Source: Zelopaecilomyces penicillatus | Lineage: Eukaryota > Ascomycota > Sordariomycetes > Hypocreales > Pseudodiploosporaceae | Direction of reading: 5' to 3' | DNA length: 64,000 bases | Assembly (NCBI GenBank): GCA_005765155.1 | Contig: VCCP01000007.1 | Span: forward strand, 62,001 to 126,000 | Shown here: positions 15,101-26,999 of the stretch, piece after piece | How the letters are laid out: each line of letters begins with the position of its first letter | How positions within the stretch are numbered: the stretch's first letter is position 1 | Notes under the pieces: model-generated | The model's input: only the letters and a program-made list of their open reading frames with translations | Database searches by the model: none | What the model was told of the DNA's origin: nothing | Translations under genes and position numbers: made by a program

Positions 15101-17763
15101 AATTATTAATAAGGATTTTAATCTTTTATAGTTTTTTTTATAAAAACTAAAATTAATCTTAATAATTAATAAATTAAATTTAATAATTTATAAAGTTATT
15201 AAAGTTTATTATAAGATTATTATTTTTATTAAAAAGAATTAATAAAATCTTAAATTAAATCTTAAAATAAAATTAATAAAATTATTAATTATTTTAAATA
15301 AAGAAATCTATATAATTTATATATCTTTTTATTAATAATAATTAAAATCTTTTTTCTTTAAATTATAAAAGAAATAAGCTGTATAAATTAAAGCTTAAAA
15401 AATAATTTATATAATCTTTAAAGCTTTTCTAGCTTAAAAAAAGAATTAAAAAGTCTTTGTATTTTATTTTAATTAATAAATTAATCTATCTTAAAATATT
15501 TAATTAATTTAAAAGCTTTTAATTAAATTAAAATATCTTTTTAAAATTTATAATTCTTATAATTCTTATTATAATTTATACTATAATTTATATTATAATT
15601 TATAATATAATTATTATAGCTTATTAAATAATTTAAATATTAATTAAAAAAGCTTAAATTAATATAAATTAATTTTATTTATGTTATAATTATTTATTAT
15701 AAATTAAAATTAAAATATATTATAAAGGCCTTTTTAAAATCTATTAATTAAAAATAAATTTGAAAAAATTTTATTAAAAAGAAATAAATTAATATTATTT
15801 ATAATAAATTCTATTTACTTTTATAAATAAAAGTTATATATTTTATTATTATATTAAAAGTCTTAAAGAATAAAGAAATCCTAAAATAAAGATTTATTTT
15901 TAAGCTTCAAAAGAATATATAAAATTAATCTTTAAAATATAAAGCTAGGCTTATTATAAAGAGTTTTATATAAATTAAAAGAAAAGATTATTTTAAAACC
16001 TTTATAAATATTAATATTCTTTTTATTTAATAGATTTAATTAGTTTTAATAGCTTTTTATAATTAAAGAATTAAATAAATTAATTTTATAAAAGCTTCTT
16101 TAAATAAATTAATTATAAGCTTCTTTAAATAAATTAATTATTTAAGGATATTTATATAGATTTTAAAAAAAAAAATCTTATTAATTAAATTTAATTATAT
16201 TTTATTTTAAAATAGATTTTTTTATTAAAAAAAGCTTTTTATAATTTAAAATAAAACTCTTATAAATAATAATAATAATTAATTAAATTATTAATTAATT
16301 ATAAATTCTAGCTTTAAGTTTTAAATTTAATTATATATATTAATTTTTAAGTTAATATATTTATTATTATTTATATTAATAATTACTTTATTATAAAGCT
16401 TAATCTATTTTATATAAATAAGCTAAAATATTTATTTAATAAGATCTTTATTATAAAAAATAAAGATTTTATATTTTCTTTTTAAAGACTTAAATTAATT
16501 ATAATAAAACTAAAAAAGAGCTATATTAATAATAAATTATAATCTTTATAATTATTTTTTATAGCTTAAAATATTAAAAAAGATTATAAATAAAATATTA
16601 AGCTTTATTAATTAATAAATCTATTAATAAATTATAAGGATTTTAATATATCTTATATTATTTTTTAGATTTAATATAGCCTTTTTAATTTAATAGCTTT
16701 TTAATATATATAATAAAATTATATTAATTATTTTAATATAATTAAAAATCTTTTAAAATCTTTAAAAAGCTTTAAAGAATTAATTATGTTTTATAAAATT
16801 ATAAGCTATATATAAATTAAATAACTAATCCTTTAATTATTAAATTATTTAAATAATAATTTTATAAGCTATAAAACTATTAATAAATCTATTTATTAAA
16901 AGATAAAGAAATAAATTATTATAATTCTTTTAATTAAAGAAATTAAATTTAATACTTTAATAAAGATTATAAAAGAATTAAAATAGCTTTTTAAGCTTTT
17001 TATAAAATTAATAATCCTTTTTTAATAATTTATAGATTTATATTATAATAATATAATCTATATAAATAATATAAAGAATCTTAATTAATATATTTAAATT
17101 AAATATATTTTATTAAAATTTTATTATATTAAATAAAAATTAATTAATTAATTATTTAAAGTAAATTATCTTATAATTTGAATTATATTTATTAATAAGC
17201 TAATTAAAGCTTTAATAAGTTTTATTTTTAAAGGTTTTTTAAGCCTATTAAATCTATAAAAACCCTTTAAAAAACTAATTATATATTATATAATTTATTA
17301 AAGAAAATATTAAAATAAAAAGGTTTTAATATATTAGTTAAATATATTATAATCTAATAATTAAATATATTATAATTTAATAACTTAATCTATTATAGCT
17401 TAATAATTAAATCTATTATAAGATTTATTATAAAAACTAAAATACTTTAATAGTTTAATTTATTAGATTAAGCTAAAATAAAAAAGAAAGATTATCTTTT
17501 AAAATCCTTTTTTTAATCCTTTTTATTTTATTATTTAAAATATAAAAAAATTCTAAATAAATATTATTTAAAATTTTAAAATAATATAAAATTAATTTAA
17601 TATTTTTTTTAAATATATATAATAATTAAGTTCTTAATTAACTCTTATATTATATTTTTATTAATAATATAAATCTTTTTTATAAACTTTTATTTAAATA
17701 ATTATTATAATTGTTTTATTATTATTATTTTAATTATTAATTTTAATTAATCTTTATAAAATA
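12150..17763 (+). mobile_element. Family A LTR-type retroelement, apparently full length
   Basis: Two similar terminal repeats of about 410-430 bp lie at about 12,150-12,563 and 17,335-17,763 in the same orientation, enclosing about 4.8 kb. Internal sequence matches the reverse complement of the 55,356-61,571 copy; for example 14,230-14,450 aligns with the reverse of 58,830-59,040. The direct terminal repeats and size fit an LTR retrotransposon. RIP-like decay leaves no readable gag or pol, so the superfamily cannot be assigned. Confidence 0.55.
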
Positions 17764-18699
17764 ATAATAACTTTATATTAATAAAAGCTTAAATAATATT
17801 TATAATAGACTTTTAATTAATAATATTAATAATTTATATTAAATAAAGATTAAAATAATTAATCTTATATATATTATTTCTTTTAAGAATTTTAAAAAAG
17901 TATCTTTATATTATCTTATATTAAAAATAAAATTAAAAAAACTATTAAATTTAGTATTTATTATAATAAATAATATAATAAAATTTATATTATTAAAAAA
18001 GATTTATTTATTATTATATAATAAAAAGGCTATTTAAATCTTTTTAATAGAACTTTTATTATTTTTTATAAATATCTTTTTTTATAAAAATATTTAAATA
18101 ATATAAAATTTATTTTTATTATACATAATAAATCTTTTTTTATATAAAGATAAAGCTTAATATTATATTAAGTTTTTTATATTAATATATTATATTTTTA
18201 TATATTAATAAAGAATTAAATATATAAAGATTATAAAAGATTAAAAATAATTATAATAATTATCTTTAATCTTATAAATCTAATTTTAATTTATTAATAT
18301 ATATATTTTTATAAAAATATAAAATAAATAATTATTTTTATAAATAAATATTTATTTTAAATAAATATTAATAATAGATTATTTTATTTTTTATTTATAA
18401 ATAATTTAATAATCTTTTTATAAAAATATTATTTATAATATCTTTTTTATTATTTTAGCCTTAATTAAAGTTATATTATTTATTATATAAATATCCTATA
18501 AAAAATTAAATAATTTAATATATATTATAAATTTAAATAAAATTAAAGGATTAAGAATTATAAAATCTTTATTTAATTTATTAAAAAAGAGTATTATAAA
18601 AGAATCTTTAAAAAGCTATTATTTATTAAAAAACTTATTAAAAGGCTTATTAAAAGGTATTAATAAATACTCTTTTAATTAATATTAATTTTTTTTTAA

Positions 18700-19330
18700 T
18701 TATTTATTATAAAAGCTTTAAAATCAGAAATTTAAAATTATAATATTAATTATATAATTAAAAATAACTTTTTATATTTTTAAAAGAGTTTATTATAAAA
18801 ATAAAAGTATATATATTATATTATATAATATAATATTATAAAGTTAATAATAACTTTAAATAGATTTTCTTATAAATCTTATAACTTTTTTTAATAAGCT
18901 ATATTTTTTATATATTATTTTTTTTATTTTTTAATATTAGAATTTTAATATTATAAAATAAATATTTAAGGATTTTATGAATTTAAATATTATATAAGCC
19001 TTATATAAAGACTATATAAAGTATTAAATATATAATATATAAATATATAAATATATAAATATATAAATATATAAATATAAATATTTTATAATTATAATAT
19101 AAAAAAATAAATTATATAAAATATAAATATATAAAGATTTATTATAAATTTAAAGAATTATATAAGATATAATTAAAGGCTTTAATCTATATAAAGAAAA
19201 AAAAGATTAAAAAAGCTAATTATATAAGAAAAGCCTGAAAATAGCTTTACTTATGTAAGTATACTATAGCTGAATATAGCTAAATATAAGCTTATACCTA
19301 AAGAAGCCTAGCTATATATATAGCTCAACA
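18700..19330 (-). mobile_element. Family E LTR-type end, left copy
   Basis: Read on the minus strand from 19,330 this begins TGTTGAGCTATATATATAGC and continues TAGGCTTCTTTAGGTATAAG. The same sequence, less mutated, begins at 48,259 on the plus strand. Clear similarity runs at least 300 bp and traces of it about 600 bp. A TGTT start is typical of LTRs. The position is immediately next to the gene island. No internal coding sequence is readable. Confidence 0.55.
19029..19079. repeat. 9-bp tandem repeat (ATATAAATA)n
   Basis: About five copies of ATATAAATA inside the family E element; the copy at 48,259 does not show the same expansion. Confidence 0.75.
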
Positions 19331-19720
19331 CATTATATATCAGGCCGTTGATATATTCATTGCCAGCTGATGGCTCCTGCCACATTCTCCGGCCGCCGTG
19401 TTATAGACTGGCAAGATTGATTATCAATTCTACTAGATAAGCAAGAGAGTACCTGTTGGGAAGGGACGAATGATGTAAAGAGGAACACACACAGATTTGA
19501 GCAGCTGCCACCAGCCCTTTTAGAAAATTCTCCAGTCCCGTCAAACATCGGTTCTCCTTTCCCCCCCTTGTTGAAATCTCACTACACCCTCCAATTATTG
19601 GCATGAAACAGGCATCTAGATTCAGTAGCAAGATCCTTTCATCTAAAAACCTGCCAAGCTGACCAGCTCAGCTCACTCTGTCTTTTTACACATTGGTCCG
19701 GAGTCCAAATAACACATATT
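19331..19720 (+). promoter_or_regulatory. Promoter/5' leader region of the Mei2-like gene
   Basis: About 390 bp of GC-balanced sequence separate the transposon end from the Mei2-like start codon. It contains pyrimidine-rich stretches, a CCAAT/ATTGG pair sharing one 11-bp palindrome (19,591-19,601) and another ATTGG at 19,692. Short minus-strand open frames here have no recognisable similarity. CCAAT motifs are the known target of the HAP2/3/5 complex; use in vivo is inference. Confidence 0.4.
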
Positions 19721-22320
19721 ATGGAAATTCATTCTTCACCTAGATCATCAACTGGTGGTGTTGACTCGTTCAAAGGCACACCGGATACGAGGCTGACAAC
19801 CTTTTCACAACATGAGAGCTTCAACAAGTCGATCAATCTTCCCAAAGGCCCTGGTAGATCTGATTTTATCACTTCACCTGTCAATGTCCCAGTTAAGGAA
19901 TCTAGCAATGCATTTTCTGGATTAGATAAAGACCCCTTTGTAACATCGGTTCATGGTGTAAGTACGAGACTATCACCGACAGCTTCTGCATTCAGCCCCT
20001 TTCACTCAAATGCGACTCTGTCAGTATCGACGAACGCTCCGCCCATTGCCTCAGCCGTCAGTACCGATATGGGATTGTCCAGAGATCTTAATATATCGTC
20101 ATCTATGCCACTTTCTGCACAAGAAGTAGATATCTGGTTGACAGTGAGTGTCTTCCAACTCCTGCATCATATATGCACAAATTAATCCATAGGGGCTTGA
20201 TAAAGGAATTGCATTCAATGGGGGGCCATTGGCATGGTGCTAGATACCTCACCACTCTCAAAGGCCATGTTTTTATCCACTTCACTGATATTCGAGATTC
20301 TTGTTCAATCCATACCAGGATTTGTTTGACTATGAAAGAATGGAAGGCGGCTTATATTTTCCCTGAACATCTTACCAAGGTATGTTTTCTCGTTGCCCTA
20401 GTTACCCTTTTATTTCCAGAATATAGCTTACCAATGGCCTCAATAGGATAACACATTCAGTTACGAAGCATCTGTTGCGCGAACAGGTCAGGTATTTGTT
20501 GTAGCAGTTGTCCCTTTCAACTCATCTGTGAGCACAATCAGTGCTATGGAGGCAGCGTGTCAGACACTTCAATCTCATGGTCGTCTTTTTGCATTTGTCA
20601 GACAATCGATTTTCTCGGACGGGTGCTTCAAGGCTGTTGCAGAGTTTTGTGATACTTCTGCTGCACATCATGCCATGGCAAGTTGCAATAATATAACAAC
20701 TTTCGAGGTGAGTTTATGGTATTGTTCATGATGCTGTTATTTCTCTACTGACCTGAATATAACCTGCTAGGGAGTTCGACTTAGTGTAACTCCATACTAT
20801 ACCGACTGTACGTCCACATCCGATCTCATCGAGGCAATGCAGGATATCTCTTTTGCAAAGGGGCAGTCTGGGTTCGACCCGCATTACAGCGCGCCTGGCT
20901 CGATAAAGCCTCGTCAGAGACCACCTCATGATGTGGTTGCCCAAGAATCGTACCCAACATATCCTCTCATGTCTCAGCCATCCCTTGGTTCCAACATGCC
21001 CTATATGCTTGATACTGTTATCTCTACCATACACTTGAACGCCACAGGCCCCCTGACGCCATTATCATCACCGTACTCGGTCGGCGGTCGTGTGTACAAA
21101 ACCCCACCATCTCCGGCTCTCACGGCCCATAATGGTTACAGCCCATCTAGGAACTTGCCTGGAGTTAATAGAGTAGATGTTCGAAGGCAAAACGCAATGC
21201 GCATCAGCCGATCTCCATATCACAATTTGCCAAGCCACCATAACCAAGTTGAGATTAATAGAATTCGGGATGGGATCGATGTTCGCACGACGGTATGTCT
21301 CCTTAGCACACCCCAAAGCACTTCTGACCATCGCAGATTATGCTTCGAAATATTCCCAACAAAGTAGATCAGACAATGTTAAAGCGAATCGTTGATGAAT
21401 CCAGCTGGGGAAAGTACGACTTCATGTATCTGCGCATAGATTTTGCTAACGACTGCAAGTAAGCCGTCAATCTTTGTTTAAGATCTTTGAAAATCATGTG
21501 CTAACTCATTTGACTATGACAGTGTTGGTTACGCCTTCATCAATTTTGTCGACGTAAGATTTTGCCATTCCTGGATGTCTATGAAAGCTGACAGCATCAT
21601 AGCCTCTAGACATAACTGACGTCAGTGAAAGTGTAGACTCTTGCCTTCATAGGATGAGTTGTAAGCTAACATTTTGTAATAGTTTGTTGAGGCTCGTGGC
21701 AATCAGCGCTGGTATGCTTCTAGATGTTTGACCATGGCAAGTGCAATCTAATGGTAAGAAAAGGAATTGCTTCAAAAGCGACAAAATAGCAGAAATATCA
21801 TACGCAAGTAGGTATGAGTTAATGACATCAAAATGGACGACATGCTGATAGACAACGTGCAGCGATACAGGGCAAGGACTGCCTAGTACAAAAGTTCCGG
21901 AACAGCTCGGTCATGCTGGAGGCTCCCCATTACCGACCAAAGGTCCGTTTTTGTGTAAGAATGAAACGAACTTAACATGACATCAATTGACATATGCAGC
22001 TCTATTTTACATCCAATGGTCCAATGCCAGAGTTTGCTGGCCAAGAGGAGCCATTCCCAGAGCCTGACAATCAATCTAAAATGAAAAGAAGCTGTGAGAA
22101 TGCTGAACACGTTGGCAAGTCCCCTTAAAAAGTTTTATGAGGCTAAATGGTTGAAGCTGACCGATACTCAGGACTTTTTACCCCAAATGCGGGGCAACAT
22201 TTTCGGGATGAGCAGCGGCGTCGACGTTCACAATATGACCGAGGTACTAGGCTGGCTGCTCTAGAAGAGTACGACTATGAGGCCGCTCTGCAGCATCTTT
22301 ATGACCCAAGTAACCACTAA
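19721..22320 (+). CDS. mei2: Mei2-like RNA-binding protein, 12 exons, about 655 aa
   Basis: Exons: 19721-20143, 20206-20379, 20447-20707, 20771-21292, 21337-21458, 21523-21553, 21603-21620, 21683-21711, 21764-21807, 21863-21942, 22000-22114, 22172-22320. All phases join. The C-terminal Mei2-type RRM (about residues 458-570) is unmistakable: VRTTIMLRNIPNKVDQ, KYDFMYLRIDFANDCNVGYAF, SYATIQGKDCLVQKFRNSSV. Two weaker RRM-like segments precede it (about 155-200 and 200-300). The N-terminus is Ser/Thr-rich and low complexity. In fission yeast Mei2 binds meiRNA and drives premeiotic S phase and meiosis I; a meiotic or developmental role here is inferred by family. The ATG has A at -3 and G at +4. 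Intron 11 is GC-AG. Exon 2 uses a weak AAAG acceptor; the better-looking CATAG site 13 nt upstream breaks the frame. It converges on the SUN gene. Confidence 0.85.
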
Positions 22321-22691
22321 GGTTTTTACAACAGCTGGTCAGGTGGGAAGCAAACTGAGTTTTTTTTTTCTTCTATAAATCGTGACAACAGATCTCATTT
22401 GCATGTTTCGTGGTGCTTTGAAACACAGATCATGACTTTGCTATCTATTGCTCTGGTTTTCCAGGGAAATCATCATGTACGGTAACCATATTTTGCTACA
22501 CTAGAGTCAATTCCATTTCAACGGTGGCTTTCTAGCATGTTGATGATTTAGACTCGGTGCAACCCGTTCTGCCATTCATGAATTGCCTTGGACGACTTGA
22601 CAATGCTAAGGAGGGGGGAATGACTAAAATCGCGAGACAGTGCAACGTCATATTTTGAAACTTTAGTCTCTTTCTCTGTTAGACATTTGAC
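22321..22691. other. Intergenic space between convergent genes
   Basis: 371 bp between the stop codons of the Mei2-like (+) and SUN-domain (-) genes, presumably both 3' UTRs. Base composition is ordinary, with a T-run near 22,361. I see no further gene. Confidence 0.6.
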
Positions 22692-25283
22692 TTAGGATGG
22701 ATACTCAGGGAGCGACGGAAGAGGTTTGCGGGAGGTAATGAGATGTGAGCTGGTTGAACGGCGCAGATGATGAGATTGAGAGTCTAGACGAGCGCCATGT
22801 GTCTCCTGATACACAATATCTTCTTCCATACCTGGCGTTGTGGGCGGAGAAAGATGTTGGTACTCTGCAGAAACTATGCGATGATCCACACCCGAAGATT
22901 TTGGCGAGCTATCAGTGGGAGGCAAACTCGAACTAAGACGACCTGGGCTGATATTTCTGCTATGGGCAATCCCATCAAGAAGCTCAGAGCTTAGTGTTGC
23001 TTGGGACGCAACTGATATGTTGGATTGATCCTGCCGACAATCCGATTCAAGACTGTATAGATGATGCCGGTGCTGAGATGACGATGCCGTCACTGCATAT
23101 GGCCTGGTAGTGTTTGGCTCATGCAATGGCGCAAGATAAGGTATTGCTACTCCTCGGGAAAAGATGACAAGAAAGAGGCAGGAAAGTAGCAATACAGCTT
23201 GTACAATAGCCATTCTCTTCTGAAAGACTACCTCATCTGCCAAGAGATTAAGCCTAGAGCTCAGTGCAATAACGTCACGCTCTGACTGATCCCTTTGACT
23301 CTCTAGGGCCAGCACAGTCGATTGCCATATTTGGTCATACTGCTCACGAACATTGCGCAGCTCTGCAAGAACAGTCTGGTTCAAATCTGTCAAGAAAAGC
23401 GAAACTCTTGTTAATTGTTTCTGCTCTGTTCTTTGCAGTGAGTTTGACATGTGTCGTGACTGATCCTCCACGTACTTGAGGGATAACGTCAAATTAGTCT
23501 CGACCTGCTGCAGACGCTTCGTAATAGCGTTGAAGAAACCCTCTTGCACGGTTGGTGATGCAACTATGGCGCTGAAAGTGCCACTGCTCCGACTCTTGTT
23601 TCCAGCAACAATGGAAGCAGTCGCTTTGTGGGTAAATGTCCCTGTGTTCGACATGAAGCCGCCTCCAGCCCCTCCAGCAGAGTTGATGGATTCTGAAAAT
23701 GGAGGCAATCGACTGGTTGAAGACGTGTCAGTGGCGGTCGGTGCATGCTGGAATATCTGGGCCATTGTGACATCAGTGGTTTGCGACATCTGCAATCTGG
23801 GAAACCCGTCAGACTTAAGCATCGTGGCAGCTTGTCGCTCTTCACTATTGGTATACCGCATTTGAGGTATCGCTCTGGAACTAAATGAGCCTAGATCCGA
23901 GCTTGTCGGCCAGCCTTGGTCAAGTGAAACTAGGGATGCGGCACATGTTGCAGTCAATAGGTTGAAGGGATTCGTATTAGACGAACTCAGCGACAAAGCA
24001 AACTTGTTTCCAAACTCTGACGAAACTTTTCTGACATCTTGCCCTGCAGGCAGAATCATATCTTCCGTAAACTGACTAGCCTGAAGATCAGAATGATATG
24101 GCAATGTTGGCTGGAATTGCTCGTCATATGTTGTAGTTTCATCGTCTCGCCCTGTCTCGCTGTCTTTCCAAGAGTCCAACATTCTAGAACCATGGACACG
24201 CAACAACGAGATTGGACAATAATACTCATTTCCATAATGCGTCAAGAACTCAATCCTGAGGTACTTCGCCCATATTTGAGGGTTTGGTATAAGAAACGGC
24301 TGGATATCGCGGGAGTTTTTGGCTTCGAACGTTCCCAGGATTCTCCATTTTTCTTGTTTGATGGGATATCGGTCGCTAACGCTGACCCTGAAATGACGTA
24401 TCATACTCGAGAAGAACTCGAAGTTGGCGAGGACAACGGTGTCAATTAGAATGTCATCGCTGAGTTCAACTATGACATACTTATTTTGCGATGCACATTC
24501 CAAAAGCATGTAAGAGTCCTTATTCTCTACCAATATAGCCTTCGCGTTTTTCGCTATGGGCCCTATTTTCAAAATGGTGGCCCCTGCATCAAATGAAGAG
24601 TACGAGAAGCGCTCCTTGCATGTCTTGCCAGCATCTTTGCTGCGATGCATTGTTGCTTTGCCATCCTCGAAGATAACAGCCTCTTCACGGCTCTCAGATA
24701 CCGTGTTCCCATTCGGCTTCTCCAAAGAATCAACCGTGCTTTCAGTAATTCCGTCAATGTAATTATCGAAGCTGAGTAAGATTTCGCCTTCTTCGCCCAA
24801 GCCAGAGTCTCCCACATCCGGCGGGGATCTGTCATCGGCCTGGTGTTCGTTTAATTTTCTATGTCGCAACTCATGGGGATCCTGTCCAGCCCGCCGTAGT
24901 ACCATTTCTTTCCAGTCCTCGAAAGACATGAATGGCGTTGCAGCTGCATCGCCTGTTGCAACCACGAGTGAGCTCTCACTGGCTGCCGTGGTTGTTTGTA
25001 GTGCATCGGACCATGGTATTATCTTGGGATTGATGGAAGGTGATATAACGACTAAAGATGGTTCATTTGAGGGAGACAACGAGTTTGTCCAAGTGGTAGT
25101 AAGGCAAGATTGTGGCAACGTGTGGGTGATGTAGTTAATCGTGCGAGATTCGCACATACTCGACCCTGAAGCAGAGTTGGCAGTGCCATCGACTCGTATT
25201 CTGTGTTTATCTGCCCGAACAGCGAGTGCGACAAAAATAAAGGGAAAGGGCGAGATAGCCATGAAAGGCACAGCGGGAATCAT
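22692..25283 (-). CDS. SLP1: SLP1-type SUN domain protein of the ER, 863 aa, intronless
   Basis: A single open frame from an ATG at 25,283. Residues 1-23 form a signal peptide (MIPAVPFMAISPFPFIFVAL). A conserved Cys-containing segment follows (CESRTINYITHTLPQ, about 44-58), then an FMSFEDWKE motif (about 118-126). The SUN-like domain spans about 223-368 (FSYSSFDAGATILK; HYGNEYYCPISLLRVHG). A Ser/Thr-rich linker leads to a coiled-coil stretch (about 580-690), one transmembrane segment (about 691-709) and a Ser/Pro-rich tail. This order matches fungal Slp1/Opt-type mid-SUN proteins, not nuclear-envelope Sad1. Yeast Slp1 works with Emp65 in the ER to protect soluble folding proteins; that role here is inferred. 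The absence of introns contrasts with its neighbours. Confidence 0.85.
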   Translation of the reverse strand: MIPAVPFMAISPFPFIFVALAVRADKHRIRVDGTANSASGSSMCESRTINYITHTLPQSCLTTTWTNSLSPSNEPSLVVISPSINPKIIPWSDALQTTTAASESSLVVATGDAAATPFMSFEDWKEMVLRRAGQDPHELRHRKLNEHQADDRSPPDVGDSGLGEEGEILLSFDNYIDGITESTVDSLEKPNGNTVSESREEAVIFEDGKATMHRSKDAGKTCKERFSYSSFDAGATILKIGPIAKNAKAILVENKDSYMLLECASQNKYVIVELSDDILIDTVVLANFEFFSSMIRHFRVSVSDRYPIKQEKWRILGTFEAKNSRDIQPFLIPNPQIWAKYLRIEFLTHYGNEYYCPISLLRVHGSRMLDSWKDSETGRDDETTTYDEQFQPTLPYHSDLQASQFTEDMILPAGQDVRKVSSEFGNKFALSLSSSNTNPFNLLTATCAASLVSLDQGWPTSSDLGSFSSRAIPQMRYTNSEERQAATMLKSDGFPRLQMSQTTDVTMAQIFQHAPTATDTSSTSRLPPFSESINSAGGAGGGFMSNTGTFTHKATASIVAGNKSRSSGTFSAIVASPTVQEGFFNAITKRLQQVETNLTLSLKYVEDQSRHMSNSLQRTEQKQLTRVSLFLTDLNQTVLAELRNVREQYDQIWQSTVLALESQRDQSERDVIALSSRLNLLADEVVFQKRMAIVQAVLLLSCLFLVIFSRGVAIPYLAPLHEPNTTRPYAVTASSSQHRHHLYSLESDCRQDQSNISVASQATLSSELLDGIAHSRNISPGRLSSSLPPTDSSPKSSGVDHRIVSAEYQHLSPPTTPGMEEDIVYQETHGARLDSQSHHLRRSTSSHLITSRKPLPSLPEYPS

Positions 25284-25610
25284 GACTAACTAGCATTCAG
25301 ACTTGCACTCATAACGCGTATGTTTGTTCTGTTATGAACCCGTCCGACAAATCCAGAATACATAATCATAGCACTTAATTATATTGAGTACAACATAAGC
25401 CATACTATGGGAGGGTTGGTAATCTCGTAGGAGAGAGGGAATGTCAGGGACATGAGTGTGGTTGTAAATCAACTGACCTGTCGTGTGTTTGCCAAGCTGA
25501 CCCCTCAGACTTTTTAAGCCAATCGGCATCCAGTGACTAAACATGAGATAAAGTGGACCTAGTTAGACAGGTGGGTCAACAGATCAGATGAACTTTATTT
25601 CTTATTTTTC
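25284..25610 (-). promoter_or_regulatory. Upstream region of the SUN gene
   Basis: About 325 bp of GC-balanced sequence lie between the SLP1-like ATG and the AT-rich block. A short minus-strand frame (25,332-25,544) has no recognisable similarity and is not called. The region presumably holds the promoter and 5' UTR. Confidence 0.4.
25517..25526 (+). promoter_or_regulatory. CCAAT box matching the NF-Y consensus
   Basis: AGCCAATCGG fits the known RRCCAATSRS consensus of NF-Y/HAP complexes at every position and lies about 235 bp upstream of the SLP1-like start. The HAP5 subunit of that complex is encoded in this window. Binding is inference. Confidence 0.35.
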
Positions 25611-26339
25611 TAAGATATTTCAATATATTAAATTCTAAATCTTTATATTTATTTTTTAATTAATTAATTAATTAATAATAAATTATTAATAAATTATTAT
25701 TATATAAGTATTTTTAAAAAAGAATCTTATAGTATATTAAACTTTTTAAAAAAAGATTTTATAAAGTTTTAAAAAAAAAAATTATATTATTAAATAATTA
25801 AAATTTTTAAATTTTAATTTAAAGTTTTTATAAAGATATTAATAATATAAAAATTAAAATAATTTATTTTTATTATATATAGCTTTTATAATTAATAATT
25901 ATTATAAAATAAAAAAAAGCTTAAATAATAAAAGAATTTGATTTTAATATTTAATAAAATATTAAAAGAATATAAAAATTATATTAAAATTAATATATTA
26001 TATTATAATTATAAATATAATATTAATTAATATTTAAAAATATTAAAAATAATAATATATAAAAAGAAAGTTATAAAATAATTAATTTATTAATAATTAA
26101 ATTAATATTTTAAGTTTTAATATAGAATTTTTTTTTCATTAAAAATAAATTATATTAAATAAAAAATAATAATAAAATTATAATATCTTTTAAAATAAAA
26201 TAATAAAATAATAAAAGGATTTATAATAATTATTTTATAGTAATTATAATAATAAAATATATAATAAAATAATAATAGAAATAATTTATTAATAATATAT
26301 TTTATACAAGATATATTAATAATATTATATAAATAAATA

Positions 26340-26960
26340 TAATAAAAATATAATTAATATTTTTAATTTAAAAAGAAAGAAAAAAAAGAAAAAAAAGCTT
26401 TATTTAATAAAATAATTTTTTAAAAAGAAAAAAAAAATTTATATAATAAAATAAAATTATATTATATAGATTATTAAATAATTATTAATAAATATAAAGA
26501 AAATATAAAGCTATTATAATAATACTTTAAAATAATAATAAATTATAATAACTCTAAAATATATATAATAAAAGAAAATTCTATAAATTCTTATAATAAT
26601 TAATAAAACTCTATATTTAATAAAACTTATAATATATTTTTATTAAAAGAAATAAAAAAAATTTATAATTATTAATATATAAAATAAATATTAATTTAAT
26701 TTAAAGGCTAGGTATATTAACTTTTAATTATATAGTTTTAAATAAATAAATATAATAATAATATATATATAAAATTAATTTATTATTAATTATTAAATAT
26801 AAAGATAAGATTTATTATATATAAAAGAATAAAGAATAATATTATAATAATATAAAAATAAATAAAGGGTTTTTTTTTTTTTATAAATCTTAGATAGATT
26901 ACATATTTTATATAAATATTTAAATGACTTTTAAAGCTAGATTTATATAATTATAAGATT
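26340..26960. mobile_element. RIP-degraded repeat, family B fragment
   Basis: Aligns with about 4,790-5,400: the AAAGAAAGAAAAAAAAGAAA-type purine run near 26,380, the tail near 26,790-26,870 and the following T-run occur in the same order. No coding sequence is visible. Confidence 0.4.
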
Positions 26961-26999
26961 AATAATAATAATAATTATAAAAGGGATTAATTAAAGCTT

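Larger units (their letters stand above)
1..19229. other. AT-rich, RIP-degraded transposon block (left)
   Basis: The block is almost purely A and T. The few remaining C and G lie mostly in contexts such as AGCT, AAGCTT, CCTT and AAGG, while CpA, TpG and CpG are very rare. Stop codons interrupt every frame and no coding sequence can be supported. This pattern is the known end state of repeat-induced point mutation in filamentous ascomycetes. Several repeat families recur inside it and are listed separately. Where no separate element is listed, I see only degenerate AT-rich sequence. Confidence 0.85.

Noticed and set aside
13000..17300. Readable reverse transcriptase or transposase in family A
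   Set aside because: Conceptual translation gives only short Leu/Ile/Lys-rich pieces between stops; no catalytic motif could be identified with confidence.
1..19229. Mitochondrial or plasmid DNA because of AT richness
   Set aside because: No mitochondrial genes, tRNAs or intact frames. Repeats match nuclear-type transposon families with RIP changes.
19357..19631. Minus-strand short genes upstream of the Mei2-like gene
   Set aside because: Overlapping 63- and 76-aa frames with no domain, no splice support and a position in a likely promoter. A small unannotated gene cannot be fully excluded.
20837..21367. Independent 176-aa gene
   Set aside because: It is the large exon 4 of the Mei2-like gene read into the next intron.
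24039..24449. Plus-strand 136-aa gene inside the SUN gene
   Set aside because: It is a shadow frame antisense to the linker and SUN-domain coding sequence, with no recognisable domain. The same applies to 23,476-23,865.
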